DNA of 64,000 bases, taken from positions 9,364,501 through 9,428,500 of the forward strand of contig OU015660.1 in assembly GCA_907165275.2 (NCBI GenBank), read 5' to 3'. A program made the position numbers and the translations under genes. Shown here piece after piece: positions 30,931 to 42,246 of the stretch. Position 1 is the first letter of the stretch. Each line of letters begins with the position of its first letter. The notes under the pieces were generated by a model. That model was given only the letters and a program-made list of their open reading frames with translations. It had not been told where the DNA came from and did not search any database. The DNA comes from Zygaena filipendulae. Its lineage: Eukaryota > Arthropoda > Insecta > Lepidoptera > Zygaenidae.

Positions 30931-31500
30931 ATATCCCATCAAAAACAAACTTGTAAAAAATCCAAGTCTCGCAACTCAGTTCTTCTACATTAAAAAGTTG
31001 TGAGATCAATGTAATACCAAGTCGGTTAATTTATTCAGTGCCTACTTAAGGGTCCTTCTGTCTAAAGTTATCATGTTATAAGCTAATCTAATAACATTTT
31101 ATAGTGACCATATCAAATTTAAAAATCTTTTATGTTTTAGATAGATTGATTGGCTTGGCGATCACGTGAAAACACAATATATCTCACATGTAATACATAA
31201 TTATGGTTCTAAACAATCTAATTTAATTATAATATGTATTACTTGTGAGATACATTGTGTTTTCATGTGATCGCCAAGCCAATCAATCTATTTAAAACAT
31301 AAAAGATTTTTAAATTTGATATGGTCACTATAAAATGTTATTAGATTAGCTTATAACATGATAACTTTAGACAGAAGGACCCTTAAGTAGGCACTGAATA
31401 AATTAACCGACTTGGTATTACATTGATCTCACAACTTTTTAATGTAGAAGAACTGAGTTGCGAGACTTGGATTTTTTACAAGTTTGTTTTTGATGGGATC
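30931..31500. repeat. 570-bp near-perfect foldback (long inverted repeat)
   Basis: The left arm (about 30934-31195) is matched in reverse by 31235-31499, from TCCCATCAAAAACAAAC to GTTTGTTTTTGATGGGA, with only a few mismatches, around a centre of about 40-50 bases. Transcription would give a hairpin RNA with about 260 paired bases. It has no coding content; the ORF at 31423-31623 is just an arm read through. Confidence 0.75.
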
Positions 31501-31725
31501 TCATTTCTTTTTGTAAATGGTCTTCCTCCTTTGAGCAATTTAGTCTATTTTAATAACTTGAAAGATTTTTTCTTGCTTTTTCATTCCGTTGACCATTGTA
31601 CCTTTGAACATAATTATGTCTAGGTAACTATGTATCTACACTTTATATCTAGGTAGGTAACTAGCTACACTTATTATTATTATTTATTAATATCTGGGCA
31701 ACCGAGCTTCGCTCGGCTTAAATAG

Positions 31726-31905
31726 CTGTTCCCCGCGGTTTAACCCACGTTAATTTCGGAGATCCCGCGGGTATTCTGAGATAAAAGTACTTACTACCCT
31801 ATGACCTTTCCTGTACCCTTGACAACGTGTAGTATGCAATAATTAATTCACCCGCGTTGATATCAGAGTTCGCGCGGGAATTCCAGAAATGAATCCTAGC
31901 TAGAT
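31726..31905 (-). mobile_element. Helitron-like repeat, inverted, compound
   Basis: AGCTGTTCCCCGCGG start with two CCCGCG blocks, ending near CGGGAATTCC. It abuts a forward copy, giving a head-to-head compound. Confidence 0.5.
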
Positions 31906-31929
31906 CGATTTATGGCCCCCGAAATCCCC

Positions 31930-32158
31930 TGTATACAAAATTTCATGAAAATCGTTGGAGCATTCAGATTAGGGTAATTTTATTTCTGAATTCCCGAAGG
32001 ATCTCCGAAATTAACGCTGGTGAAATCTCATGACATTTTGCATGCACGTTGTCAGGGGTAAAGAAAACCTAGGGATATAGGGTACTAACTACTTTGCATT
32101 TCTGAATTCCCGCGGGATCTCCGAAATTATCGCGGGTGAAACCGCAGGGAACAGCTAG
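31930..32158 (+). mobile_element. Helitron-like repeat
   Basis: TGCATGCACGTTGTCAGGGG, CCCGCGGGATCTCC and terminal GGGAACAGCTAG. A tandem array starts 10 bases after its end. Confidence 0.55.
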
Positions 32159-32167
32159 TCTCATATA

Positions 32168-32345
32168 TTTATATGGGATTACAAAGTTATTTGTGCAGTT
32201 GGTACATATAACTGCATATATAACTTTGTAATTCCATACATTTATATGGGATTACAAAGTTATTTGTGCAGTTGGTACATATAACTGCATATGTAACTTT
32301 GTAATTCCATACATTTATATGGGATTACAAAGTTATTTATGCAGT
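32168..32345. repeat. 73-bp tandem repeat with internal hairpins
   Basis: About 2.4 units begin TTTATATGGG at 32168, 32241 and 32314. Within each unit, GGATTACAAAGTTA and TAACTTTGTAATTCC are inverse, so each unit can fold. Confidence 0.65.
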
Positions 32346-32735
32346 TGGTGTATCTAGAAAACTGTACCGAAATTGCAAAATATTTCAATTTTTCCTTGAT
32401 TTATACAATAAACACTAATTGTATTCTAAATTTCAAACTTCTATGTCTGCTAGAAGTGCCTTAGAGTTTTGATGATCGGTCAGTGAGTGAGTGAGTGACC
32501 TACAAAATTAAGAAACTTTGACTAGTTATAATTCTTAAACTACTGGTTCAAATCGAATGAAATTTAAATTATACCGTCTTTATACAATACCTGCTTGTTT
32601 ACTAAAAATTCAGGCTTCTAGTTTTATCCACAACGAAGTTATAGGGGGTCGAAAATGGCCTGAATTGCTTCGAGAAAAGGATAGTACGGCCGTGCCGCTT
32701 TTGTTGCTCGACTTGGCGGGGGCACTGCCGTGCCC
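32346..32735 (+). repeat. Unclassified lepidopteran dispersed repeat
   Basis: Contains CTTAGAGTTTTGATGATCGG with (GTGA)n, then TATAGGGGGTCGAAAATGGC and AGTACGGCCGTGCCGCTT, a string I recognise from many moth and butterfly genomes. Class unknown. Confidence 0.4.
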
Positions 32736-33064
32736 CCAGATGTTTTTCATATTATTCAACCACCGAAGGAGTAGGTAAGTACTTTGAATAACGGGTATGA
32801 GGGCCCAAAAAAACTACCTACTTAACTTAAAAATGAAGCCAACTTCACCGTTTTATTCGCAGAAAGAATTTGTGAATCAATCTTGCCCTAAAACAAACGA
32901 TTGCGTCGTTAGAAGTCGTTACTCATTTCATCCGAGGTTGTATTCAAGTCGACCCCAATCAGTTGCAGGAAAGGTCTAGATGTTGCAAACAATAGATAAA
33001 ATCAAAGGCTTATGAGTACAATAATTTTTATCTGTATCTGTACTACTACTGTATCTGTACTCTG

Positions 33065-33346
33065 TACTAATAAATAAAATGGCAGTGTCTGTTTGTAATT
33101 CCAAATTAACAGCTATAAATTACATGAAAGTATATACGGTACTTACATATTTTTTTTATAATTCTTGTGTGTCTGTCTGTCTGTTTTTCCGACTGATCTC
33201 TGAAACGGCTGGACTGATTTTGATGGGACTTTCACTGGCAGATAGCTGATGTTATTAAGAGTAACTTGGCTACTTTTATTTTAGAAAAAAAGTTCCTGCG
33301 GAAATTCCGAAACTCATGCGGGGTGTACCCGCATGGCACAGCTACT
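33065..33346 (+). mobile_element. Helitron-like repeat, AAATAAAAT subfamily
   Basis: Sister of 18160-18450: CTGTCTGTCTG, CTGAAACGGCTGGACTG, GATAGCTGATGTTATTAAGA; the final hairpin is mutated (CATGCGGGGTGTACCCGCATG). Confidence 0.55.
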
Positions 33347-34467
33347 TCTACAATATAATCTTCTTATATCTATAATCTTATATTATAAAAATGGCGAGTA
33401 GGCTCGAGAGGCATTCGAGTACATTGAAGATATTTATTTTAAAAGAAATAATGCACCAAGTCAACACTTCATGCTAGACTAGCCGTGTTCAAAACAATGA
33501 TTTTTAACTTTGTATGTAAAAGAATCACACTAAACTACTAAATGGAATTGAATTTAAAGAAATGGTGTTTTGCAGTTAGCTTGATAAGTTTCAGTAAGAA
33601 AATCGATTCAAGGAAAAGGGAGTTATGACAACTTGGAAAGCGCTAAGACGTCAAAGATACCACGCGATCGGAGCACCTAGCTAGTAGCTAATAGCTTAGT
33701 CAGTGGATCATATGCATTGATAATAATGGTCTCATGTACAAGTAAATATCATGAAAGCATATCGACGACATTTCCGTCGCGTCGTTATTAAATTAAACTT
33801 TTTGCTAGGTCCAAACCCATTCACAAAGGCCGCCTCGCTCTAATGGTCCGTAATTTTAGTGAGGTGTATGCAAAAATTTTAATGCCGCTCTGTGAGCTGA
33901 TTATATTCTTAAAGACGGTATCTTTTCCGATAGATGCTTAATATAGGAAACTGAATAGGAATGATAGCTCGTTTGTTTCCTTACGAGCTAGCAAGCGGTG
34001 CTCTCGTTCGAGTCGATAACGGTTATTGGTCATTGTTCTAGCTAAGATTAATTGAAACGTTTGCGTTCCTACAGAATATTCATTTAGATTCCGAACGTCT
34101 TAGTAGTCTTATCGAAGTAAATTCTGTTGCCGATAAATGGTGCGTTTGAAGAATTTAAAAACTTACTTCTAGGAGTCAGATTTTGTATTCCACAGTTCTT
34201 TTAAAAGTGCAGTCAAAATTCGGAAAAGAAATGCCATTACCAAGAGATATCAATACTTATTTAAGAGCAAACATTGAAACAATAAAGCACCTCCGTAAGT
34301 CACCTCTAATGGTAGAATCACGACATAATTTATTTAGACTCGGCTATCCGTAAACAATAGATACATATTATTTGGAATATGGCGTTCCGCATTATGCTCA
34401 ATATACCTACTCTTTGCCACTGAGAATGCTCATTACCAACACAACACATCCTCCCGAACAGAAGGAA
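33347..34467. other. CASK intron 10, no recognised features
   Basis: AT-rich with a more balanced stretch at 33770-34060. No ORF or repeat is supported. Confidence 0.3.
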
Positions 34468-34664
34468 GCTACGATCTCAGACGAAATAAAAACTCAAGAC
34501 GGAGCGCTGTGAACAAAGAAGTGAAGCCGTAAAACTACGCCTCGGCGTGTACATGCACAGTTACACGCACACACATATAACGAAACTACGCCTTACCTTG
34601 TCAGTCAAGCTATTCCGACGCGCGGAGTGTCACGCTGTAATAATTTCTATTTTTTAAAGAAAAA

Positions 34665-34760
34665 ATGCCGAATTTTGTAGTTAGAGGGTGTAAAAACCAA
34701 TCTTCGAAAAATAAAAAGCAGGATAGAACCACATTTTTAATAAAATATCAATTTTATTAA
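34665..34760 (+). pseudogene. Decayed THAP-like zinc finger start
   Basis: MPNFVVRGCKNQSS, then TTFLIK and a stop after 31 codons. The MPxx...GCKN layout resembles the start of THAP (C2CH) domains, but the first cysteine is missing and the chain is cut before the FHxFP motif. A remnant of a transposase N-terminus. Confidence 0.4.
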
Positions 34761-34908
34761 TTTATGACAACTTGGAACACAAAACCTCCACAACTTTCAT
34801 AAGTGTTGCTACTAGTGAGCGTCACAATAGTCCCCATTTTTTGGGTAAGTTAATGTGATCTGGAACGTAATGTAACACGTTTATTTACCTATTTCGATTT
34901 TAAGTTTT

Positions 34909-35672
34909 TAACCGACTTTCAAAAAGCAGGAGGTTATGCATTCGATTGTATGTATGTTTTTTTTTTTTTTTTATGTAGATTCACCGATTACTCGAAGACG
35001 GTTGGACCAATTTCGAAAATTCTTTTTTTGTTTGAAAGGGTTTACTCTCAATTAGGTCCCATTGCCACCAAATCGGGATCTGATGATGGGATCTTGGAGA
35101 AATCGAGGGAACTCTTCAAAAATAATAAGCACACCTATACCGATTTGAGTATTTTTTATAGTAAATCGTTCATTTGCTTTCGGAAAGCAAAATTTGAAGA
35201 AGTGGAACTGATTATGAAGACCACAGACTACTCAATAATAGGTATTTCACGAGTTCCGATTCGTTAACTTTAAATGGTTCCTAAATAATTTATGCTCGTC
35301 ACAACTCACAACGTATATGGCAAAGTGGAACTGAGTGTGATGTACCAGGAGAACTCCTCAAAAATTAACGTCCCTGCATCGAGAAGAGCAATATTTTGTA
35401 AAAGATGATGAGTAGTTAACATCAGGCTATTGTAACTTAGATAAATTACAAACCGTCTCAAGAAATTAACAAATTTTTAACAAAAAGCACAAAACTAAAA
35501 AGCTTAAATATCAAAATACCGATTTAATCCAACAGACAATAATACCTACCTAATCGAAAAGTGGTAGCACAAACCAGTAATAGTAGGTATTACGTTGTTG
35601 GTCTGTTGGATTAAATCGGTATTTTGTTATTTTTAGCTTTTTAGTTATGTGTTTTTTGGAAGTCGGTTTTAA
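34909..35672. mobile_element. Nested element with AACCGACTTYCAAAAA inverted ends
   Basis: The left end ACCGACTTTCAAAAAG and right end TTTTTTGGAAGTCGGTTTT are inverse. Near the right end a hairpin of about 55-60-bp arms (35482-35539, 35600-35660) is centred on ACCGATTTAATCCAACAGAC. A truncated relative lies at 37869-37930. It interrupts the THAP-like transposon. Confidence 0.5.
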
Positions 35673-35983
35673 TTATTTTGTAAAAAAATTTAATATTCAT
35701 AAAATTAATGTAAGTGTAAGTAGGCGTTAATTTTTATTTTCCATGTTTTATCATAAATTCGAAACCTATATTTTTAAGGTTCTCGAATATACAACCGAGG
35801 TATACAACTTAAAAAAATACTAAATTTACTTATCCATTCATCTTTCTAGAACTTAACAATTTTGGGTAATAAGTTTTCACTGCACGGCAACACTCACTAA
35901 ATGCTCACATGTTTACGATACGGGCTTCACTTTGTTGTTGACAGCGCTCCGTCTTGAGTTTTTATTTCGTCTGAGGCTACGAT

Positions 35984-36286
35984 GTTAGATTTATTATATC
36001 AAGCATTGTTCCCGGGTCGGTGAGACTAACTAGATTCAACATGATAAATGTGCTTCGCGAGACACGCGCCGACTACTAACTTGATTAACGTTGATTAACT
36101 TAGCAATATGAAGTGGGTCGCGTGAGGAAATTCAATTTTTTTTTTGCCCCTCAAACTAATGTAGTTTACCACACCATTTAACCGAGACGGTAAAAGCCAT
36201 TATTCAGACGTTTCAGTTGCCAACAATGAAATTTGCGTTCGGTAGCGCTTTCTTGATTGTAGAATACTAATATCTATATTATAATA
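35984..36286. other. CASK intron 10, no recognised features
   Basis: Short unassigned AT-rich stretch between the THAP-like transposon and a truncated Helitron. Confidence 0.3.
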
Positions 36287-36395
36287 GTACTAATATTATA
36301 AATGTGCAAGTGAGTTTGTTATCACGGCTAAACGGTTCAAGCTATTACAAAATTTTGAATGTACACGTTGTCAGGGGTATAGAGAAGGACATAAT
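36287..36395 (+). mobile_element. Helitron-like repeat, 3' truncated
   Basis: TACTAATATTATAAATGTGC to GTTGTCAGGGGTATAGAGAA; cut by LINE-tail-like sequence (36396-36440). Confidence 0.5.
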
Positions 36396-36637
36396 AATAT
36401 AATAATATAAAATATTTATTCCCAGTCACAATGACTAAAACTAATTACACAAAGTTTAAAAAAAATACTTATTAAGTACACTTATTTGAATGTAGAAGTC
36501 AAAGCAAAGGTGAGAGAGCGGAATCCGTGCTAGGATATCCCATGTTACGTATTCCGGCCCACATCGGCATCCGACCAATGGTTAAAGCAAAATGAATATA
36601 AAACAAAAGAAAGTAGGATTTAAAAATATTATACTCT

Positions 36638-36770
36638 AGGACTGTGTGTATGTGTGTGCGTATGTGTGTATGTGTGCGTGTGTGTGTGTGTGCGCGCGCG
36701 TGTGTGTGTGTGTGTGTGTGTGCGTGTGTTTTTGTGCGTGTGTGTACATGCGTGCATACGTGTAGTAGGT
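36638..36770. repeat. (GT)n microsatellite, impure
   Basis: About 130 bases of TGTGTG/TGTGCG repeats, with a CGCGCG centre. Confidence 0.8.
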
Positions 36771-36994
36771 TCGCGGTTTGTTATTGTGTTTGATGTATGT
36801 ATGCGTGTAATGATATAGATATAAATAGGTAATGAATTAAACCGTCTTCAAAAAACATTCCGTATCTTCATAACTTTTCTGCTTTAAGAAGTTCGTAACT
36901 GTTTGCTTACATTTGTAATGAACTAAAGAGTGGATGTTGATTATATGATTAATTTTATTATAAAGATATGGACCAAGGAATAATTGATGATGTT

Positions 36995-37198
36995 TTGCAA
37001 AGGGCGAATAGGGTACTTTTTATTCCGGGATTCGCGCGGGAATCCCGAACGCGGAAGAATCTATATTAAATTTTGCATACTACCTACACGTTACATACCT
37101 ATAGGGTATGGTAGGGTACCAAGTAAGTACTTTTATCTCGGAATACCCGTGGGTCGTGGGATCTCCGAAACTAACGCGGGTGAAACCGCAGGGAACAG
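36995..37198 (+). mobile_element. Helitron-like repeat, rearranged
   Basis: Contains two GGGTACTTTTTAT / ACTTTTATCTCGG blocks and ends CGGGTGAAACCGCAGGGAAC. Confidence 0.45.
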
Positions 37199-37868
37199 CT
37201 AATGATACTATATAAAGCTTGTTATAAAGTGTTAATAAAGCTTCTTGTGTAACGAGTTGCTGGATAGAGCTTGCTCTTAAGAATGCAAAATATTTTTAAT
37301 TAGTCTTCTGCTTGTGTCATCATTAATTCCCGGAACATTTTTAATCGAAATAGACTTAAGCTTCGGCTTAGCGGGAATATTCGATGTCTTCCCCTTTAAC
37401 TTGTAACAAGATACTAGAGTTTGTTCAAAATATTAAGGCAAAGGAAATATGAGGTTTCTAAAATATGTAATTTCACGTCGCGGAGTTATTAAAATTTCAA
37501 TTTAACTAGGATGCCTCCTGAAAAGTTTCGCTTGTTATTGGGTTCGTTACAAGTTGTTCTTTTTCACTCTCCATGTTTTAAACATTATTTTGTTTTTTTT
37601 TCCTTCTTTTAGTTAATTAAAAAATATGTTTCGCGGTTCGTGTTTTTTTTTTAACGTTAAATTGGACTGTCTCTACTAATAGTTTCGTTAAGCATTTGCC
37701 ACAGTAATAATATAACAAACAATAGTAGATATGTTATTTGGATGAAATAACCCTCGAATGGAGATAGCTTACACGCTGAAGTAACACGTAGGATTCCTTT
37801 TATGAGGAAAGAAAGGAGGAGGAAATCTCAAAACTGACGTGATGATACCACGGCGGACCGTTAGTATT

Positions 37869-37930
37869 TTTAACCGACTTCCAAAAAGAGGAGGTTCTGC
37901 ATTCGGCTGTAGGTATGTATGTTTTTTTTT
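37869..37930 (+). repeat. Truncated ACCGACTTCC element end
   Basis: TTTTAACCGACTTCCAAAAA followed by GAGGAGGTTCTGCATTCGG, the same left end as the element nested at 34909. Confidence 0.45.
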
Positions 37931-38246
37931 ATGATACTGATGTGATAGTTGTTAATAAATAAATAAGATTATGAAGGCCCAAATGCAGCTGAATTCGTAT
38001 ATAATCCGACATCTGTGTCGTACCACAAGCTAGCGAACGTTTTTCAATATAATTTGTCGGTACCATTATGATAATAATGTTCTCTGGTTATGTTTCAAGG
38101 CTTTTTGGGATTAAAGGCGACAAGATTTTCAAGGGCTCTTACCTAGAAACCTTTTACCTAGAATCTGTGATGTGATTGAAGAGTGAACGGTAGAAGCTCT
38201 TTAGTTCTTAGAATGGCACAGGTAGGTAGGTATTATTTATAACAGT

Positions 38247-38405
38247 TCCCTCCGCGCTGTGGTTTCGCCTTTGCCAATATTAAGACTACCTCGGGAACTC
38301 TCCGAGATAAAACTATCGTATATTACCGTGAAAGAATTTTTTAAATCGGTTCGGTAGTCACTAGTCCCAGAGATGACCAAATTTTCCTCTGTGTAATATT
38401 AATTA
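38247..38405 (-). mobile_element. Helitron-like repeat, inverted, decayed
   Basis: CAGTTCCCTCCGCGCTGTGG to TCCTCTGTGTAATATTAAT, with GAAAGAATTTTTTAAATCGG in the middle. Confidence 0.45.
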
Positions 38406-38699
38406 TACATTTATGGTAGTAGTGTAAAATGTGTAGGTACCTACGCAAATGCATAAAGTTCAATTACCTGTTGATTTAACTGGTAGGAAATAATCCAAAA
38501 TCGTGGCAGGTAATCCATGTGACGTCACCAGCTTGTTTGCGGTGATTAAAACGTGCAATCAATCAACTCGTATACGATCGACAAAAGCTTCATTAAAGCT
38601 AACGCCCCTTGGGGGCATAAGTCAAGATCGTAGCACTGTGCAGGTGACGGGTCTTAATCGTAATCCCTAATCAATTTAACAAACAGGTGCTCAGGTGTT

Positions 38700-39120
38700 T
38701 GCCTATATAATATTACTGTCGTCGGCATACTGTGCGATTCGTCGGTTTACGAACAACCGGCATTTTGCATAATTTCGAGAGTAGAAAGTGCGTTGTGGGT
38801 GCACGCGTATCGTCAATCTGTAACATTTGACACCTTTGCTAAGAGGGAAAATCCGTTTGCGTGGATACATGGGTTGTATGAGACTCTTTGCCGTAATAAG
38901 GTTGGCATGCCCACTAAAAACCCTGGAGCATACTACCTCGGCGTCTTGTGTCGGGGTTACGGGAATCACAGCCCCGACAGCACTAGTTCATAGCTTTGCT
39001 TCTCCTCGAGAGCTACTCGCGCCCCTTCGACTTGGCGATGCATCGGTACACTATGACGCACCGCCATCCTCTCGGGGACCTTATTTCCTAACCTAACGGC
39101 TAACCCTTGTTGTTAGTCTA
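38700..39120. other. GC-balanced unassigned segment
   Basis: About 420 bases of more balanced composition than its surroundings, with overlapping short ORFs on both strands and no recognised domain. Could be a degraded repeat or an unrecognised noncoding exon. Confidence 0.25.
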
Positions 39121-39494
39121 GGGTGTTCTCAAATACACATCAGTGGCATTTTCTGTTCTCTGAATATCAGACGTCCATAAACCGATGAGTTATACGATTT
39201 GCCTGCGACTTATACAACGTATATATTATGTAGAGATATACAACTACAATAGTCGACATTGTTAATACTTCACATAATTCATCCCTGTAGACGATACCTT
39301 TGAGTTTCGGTGTTCTAGATCACGAAAAGGACGCTCTAATTTTTTTATCTATTCATAGCAATATCCAACTAAAGTAGGTACAAATTCTTTTTATTCGTGG
39401 AATGTTCCAGCTCTACAAAATTGATATTAGATATAGGTAGGTAGGTGCTACAAAAATAATAAAACCAGATGGTCCCCGTGATTTCCACCCGCGT

Positions 39495-39540
39495 TTTACC
39501 GACTTTATTTTATTTTATTTTATTTGGGAAAACAAACAAT
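39495..39540 (-). repeat. (TTTTA)n LINE tail
   Basis: TTTATTTTATTTTATTTTAT followed by TTGGGAAAACAAACAATCG looks like a reversed LINE 3' end. 39541-40248 shows nothing else. Confidence 0.35.
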
Positions 39541-40248
39541 CGTACATTATATACTACAACTCGATATACAGTATAACTATAAGTAAATGTACAATCCACT
39601 ACGTTTCCACAAGTTACTAGCTAATATTAGATACATTTTGGTAAAATTACGTAAAATCAATAAATGATAACAATACAGTTATATTTAATTATCATTAGTC
39701 TAGAGGTAAATAGGTGCTTAAGCTATACAAAATTAATTTTACTTATACGGAGTTTTAGCGGGGACTCCTAAATTAACGCGATTGCGGGTAAACTGCGATA
39801 GTGTAAAATAATTTGACGTCGACCTCTAAATACCATAAATACTTTCGTATTCCTTTTCGATAACATCGCTTAAAAACGTTAATTGAACGCTAAATAAAAT
39901 TACATTCTTTAGATTAGCCCAAAAAAATCTCATTTCGTAACGTCTGGGTTATTAAATTTTCTGCTGGCAAAACGTGTGCGGAGTAAATGCAAAAATGTCA
40001 AAATATACATGACTGTGTGTTACGGTATGTAGTCGTGGCTCCCACAGATTCTTTGCGTTCGTCCTTAATAAAATAACTTCCGCTGTTCGCATAATTGCTA
40101 TTCATAAATTTGATCTCTGCTGCCACAAAATACCCATGTTATCATGCCTAAAAATATTATATTTACCTTCCACGAAATTGGTTTTTCGACACCAGAAAAC
40201 ATGCCTTTATTGATATGAGAAGATGGACCATTCCTTTTATGAGAAACA

Positions 40249-40320
40249 AGCTGTGCCCCGCGGTTTCATCCGCGTTAATTTCGGATTTCCCGCGGGAAGT
40301 CTGTGCGCCATGCTTTTTGG
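40249..40320 (-). mobile_element. Helitron-like repeat end, inverted, truncated
   Basis: AGCTGTGCCCCGCGGTTTCA to TTTCCCGCGGGAAG only. Confidence 0.45.
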
Positions 40321-40332
40321 AGTTATCTATGT

Positions 40333-40510
40333 ATTGTAAAGAGGAAAGATTTGATTAGTTTGTTTGAACCCAAAAACTAATGGACCGATTTCAAAAAATA
40401 TTTCACCATTAGAATGCTACATTATCCCTAAAAAACATAGGCTATATTGTAACCCGAAATTCCCGCGGGAACTCCGAAATTGTCGCGGGTGAAACCGCGG
40501 GAACAGCTAG
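40333..40510 (+). mobile_element. Helitron-like repeat, GAGGAAAGATT subfamily
   Basis: AAAGAGGAAAGATTTG, CTAATGGACCGATTTC, CATAGGCTATATTG and terminal GGAACAGCTAG. Confidence 0.6.
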
Positions 40511-40960
40511 TCCTAAAAAAAATCGATCCTATAATATTAAACTATTTATTTTTCAGAGTTCATATCGCTTTCTAAAATTTTGTGCTATTTTATCAAGAAT
40601 ATCCTTTTAGAGATGAAAGTGTGTTATTTATGGTTTAAAAATAAAAATATTTGTTCAAGTGTCGAGCGGGACACGTACCTACATTTCTTTCAACATACTT
40701 AGAAATAGGAGTACCTAGGTGGTACTAGAAAAATATTTTTGTGATAATATTCTCAATCTACTCTATGCTCTCAATACAACCTCAGTTGTTAAAGAATAGC
40801 ATTATTAGACATAGACATAACTTTATTTGGCACCACAAACTTTCTTAAAAATAATGTTATGCTTGTTTATTAATTATTTATTATTATTAAAATTTTATAC
40901 ATCAATAGCTATTCCGTAATAACTTACTAAGTTCTAATCAGTAGGTACAACTTTAACAAA

Positions 40961-41178
40961 TCTATACTAGATAATATTATAAAGAGGAAAGATTTGTATT
41001 TTTGTTTGTTTGCTTGTTACGATTTGACTCAAAAACTACTGAACCGATTTAAAAAGTCCTTTCACCATTAAAATGTTACATTCCTCTATTATCCCTGAGT
41101 AACATAAGGTATATTGTAACTCGGAATTCTCACGGGAACTCCGAAAATACCGCGGGTGAAATCGCGGGGAACAGTTAG
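40961..41178 (+). mobile_element. Helitron-like repeat, full length, GAGGAAAGATT subfamily
   Basis: Starts A|TCTATACTAGATAATATTAT and ends CGGGGAACAGTTAG|T. This is the textbook lepidopteran form, with ACTGAACCGATTT and TGAGTAACATAAGG motifs. Confidence 0.65.
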
Positions 41179-41610
41179 TACCTACGCAATAAAATAATTT
41201 ATAGTTTCCAGACTCCAGTTTCATAAAGAAGTTTGTTATTAAAAACTCATTCTCTGTAATATTCATAAAATTTTCGAGTTTTCAGCTGTTGAAAGCTGAC
41301 ATGAAGTGACTTTGTAAACAATAGGTACATTTTCTTTTAACAAGAGTAATAAATAAAGAATTTTTAGTTCTGTTTTTACGTCAAACCAGCTAATTAACAA
41401 GATCTTATGTTGTGTAAAAGAATGGAATATTTTTATTTTTTTGCTATTCCCAACGGCTTTTATTCTTAATTAAGCGGGACCGTATTTTTGTTTTAGTAGA
41501 ATGGCATTAAGTTCGCCATTTTTGTACCTTTTTGTGCAAGAAAGAATAAATAAATGGTTTTATTTTAAATTATTAGTAACTTAATATCTTAATATCGAGC
41601 GAATAATCGA

Positions 41611-42246
41611 TAATAGGGTACTTGCATGAAATTTATAATAAGAAATTGTGTCAATATTTCAAAAATAGAGCCTTAGAAAAGTGTTATCGTGAAAGATTTA
41701 CTACAAAATTTTCAATAGTTTCCAAAATATTCAACTTTTAATTTTGTGAAACGGAACGTTGCAACGAAACACCAATCACAGCCAAGATACACATGACGTC
41801 ACTTTTATTTTTTAGGAAACATTTACCTCTTTCAGAGAAGGCAAAAGAAACTAAGTGCATACAGTCAACGCATATTTTCCATTTTCTGAAGTTTTTTTAC
41901 TTTAAAATGCATCGGTAACATGCATTTCGATTCTTTACTGGAACTTTTGGAAGTAAATCGACACAGTTCGACCTTAATTTCACTCTTGGATATTGAAGTT
42001 ATCTGTCTGTTAGTGTCACATGACCCTGCCAATACGACAGTGCCATTTCTATCACAGATTAATAAGGCGTGATTTTGAACAAGTGACGTCATTCCGCGTT
42101 TCGGCGGTAAGGTCTAAAGTAGGAACTTTGAAACGCTCTATTTCATTAATTTATGCATATATTTTTTTCTTTTTCTTGCTTTGTTTAAGTAGGCCATATA
42201 TCTTTAAAATAGACTGAAAAAAAAAATTCATGCAAGTACCCTATTA
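41611..42246. mobile_element. About 630-bp TIR element with TA flanks
   Basis: ATAGGGTACTTGCATGAA at 41613 and its inverse TTCATGCAAGTACCCTAT ending at 42244, both flanked by TA, as for Tc1/mariner-like MITEs. No transposase. Contains TGACGTCA-type motifs. Confidence 0.6.

Larger units (their letters stand above)
34476..35975 (+). mobile_element. 1,500-bp DNA transposon with 35-bp TIRs, decayed THAP-like start
   Basis: Both ends carry the same 35-bp inverted repeat beginning CTCAGACGAAATAAAAACTC (34476-34510 and 35941-35975), flanked by the 8-bp duplication GCTACGAT (34468-34475, 35976-35983). Inside is a short frame at 34665 and, at about 34909-35672, a nested element. An 8-bp duplication with a THAP start points to the P superfamily, but hAT is possible. 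There is no full transposase, so it is non-autonomous. Confidence 0.75.

Noticed and set aside
31423..31623. 66-codon ORF
   Set aside because: Starts in an arm of the foldback repeat and runs into AT-rich DNA.
38703..38969. Minus-strand ORF containing QYADDSNII, like an RT catalytic box
   Set aside because: No upstream RT motifs (no PQG, no INDL) and the downstream chain is unlike any RT. A four-residue match is chance.
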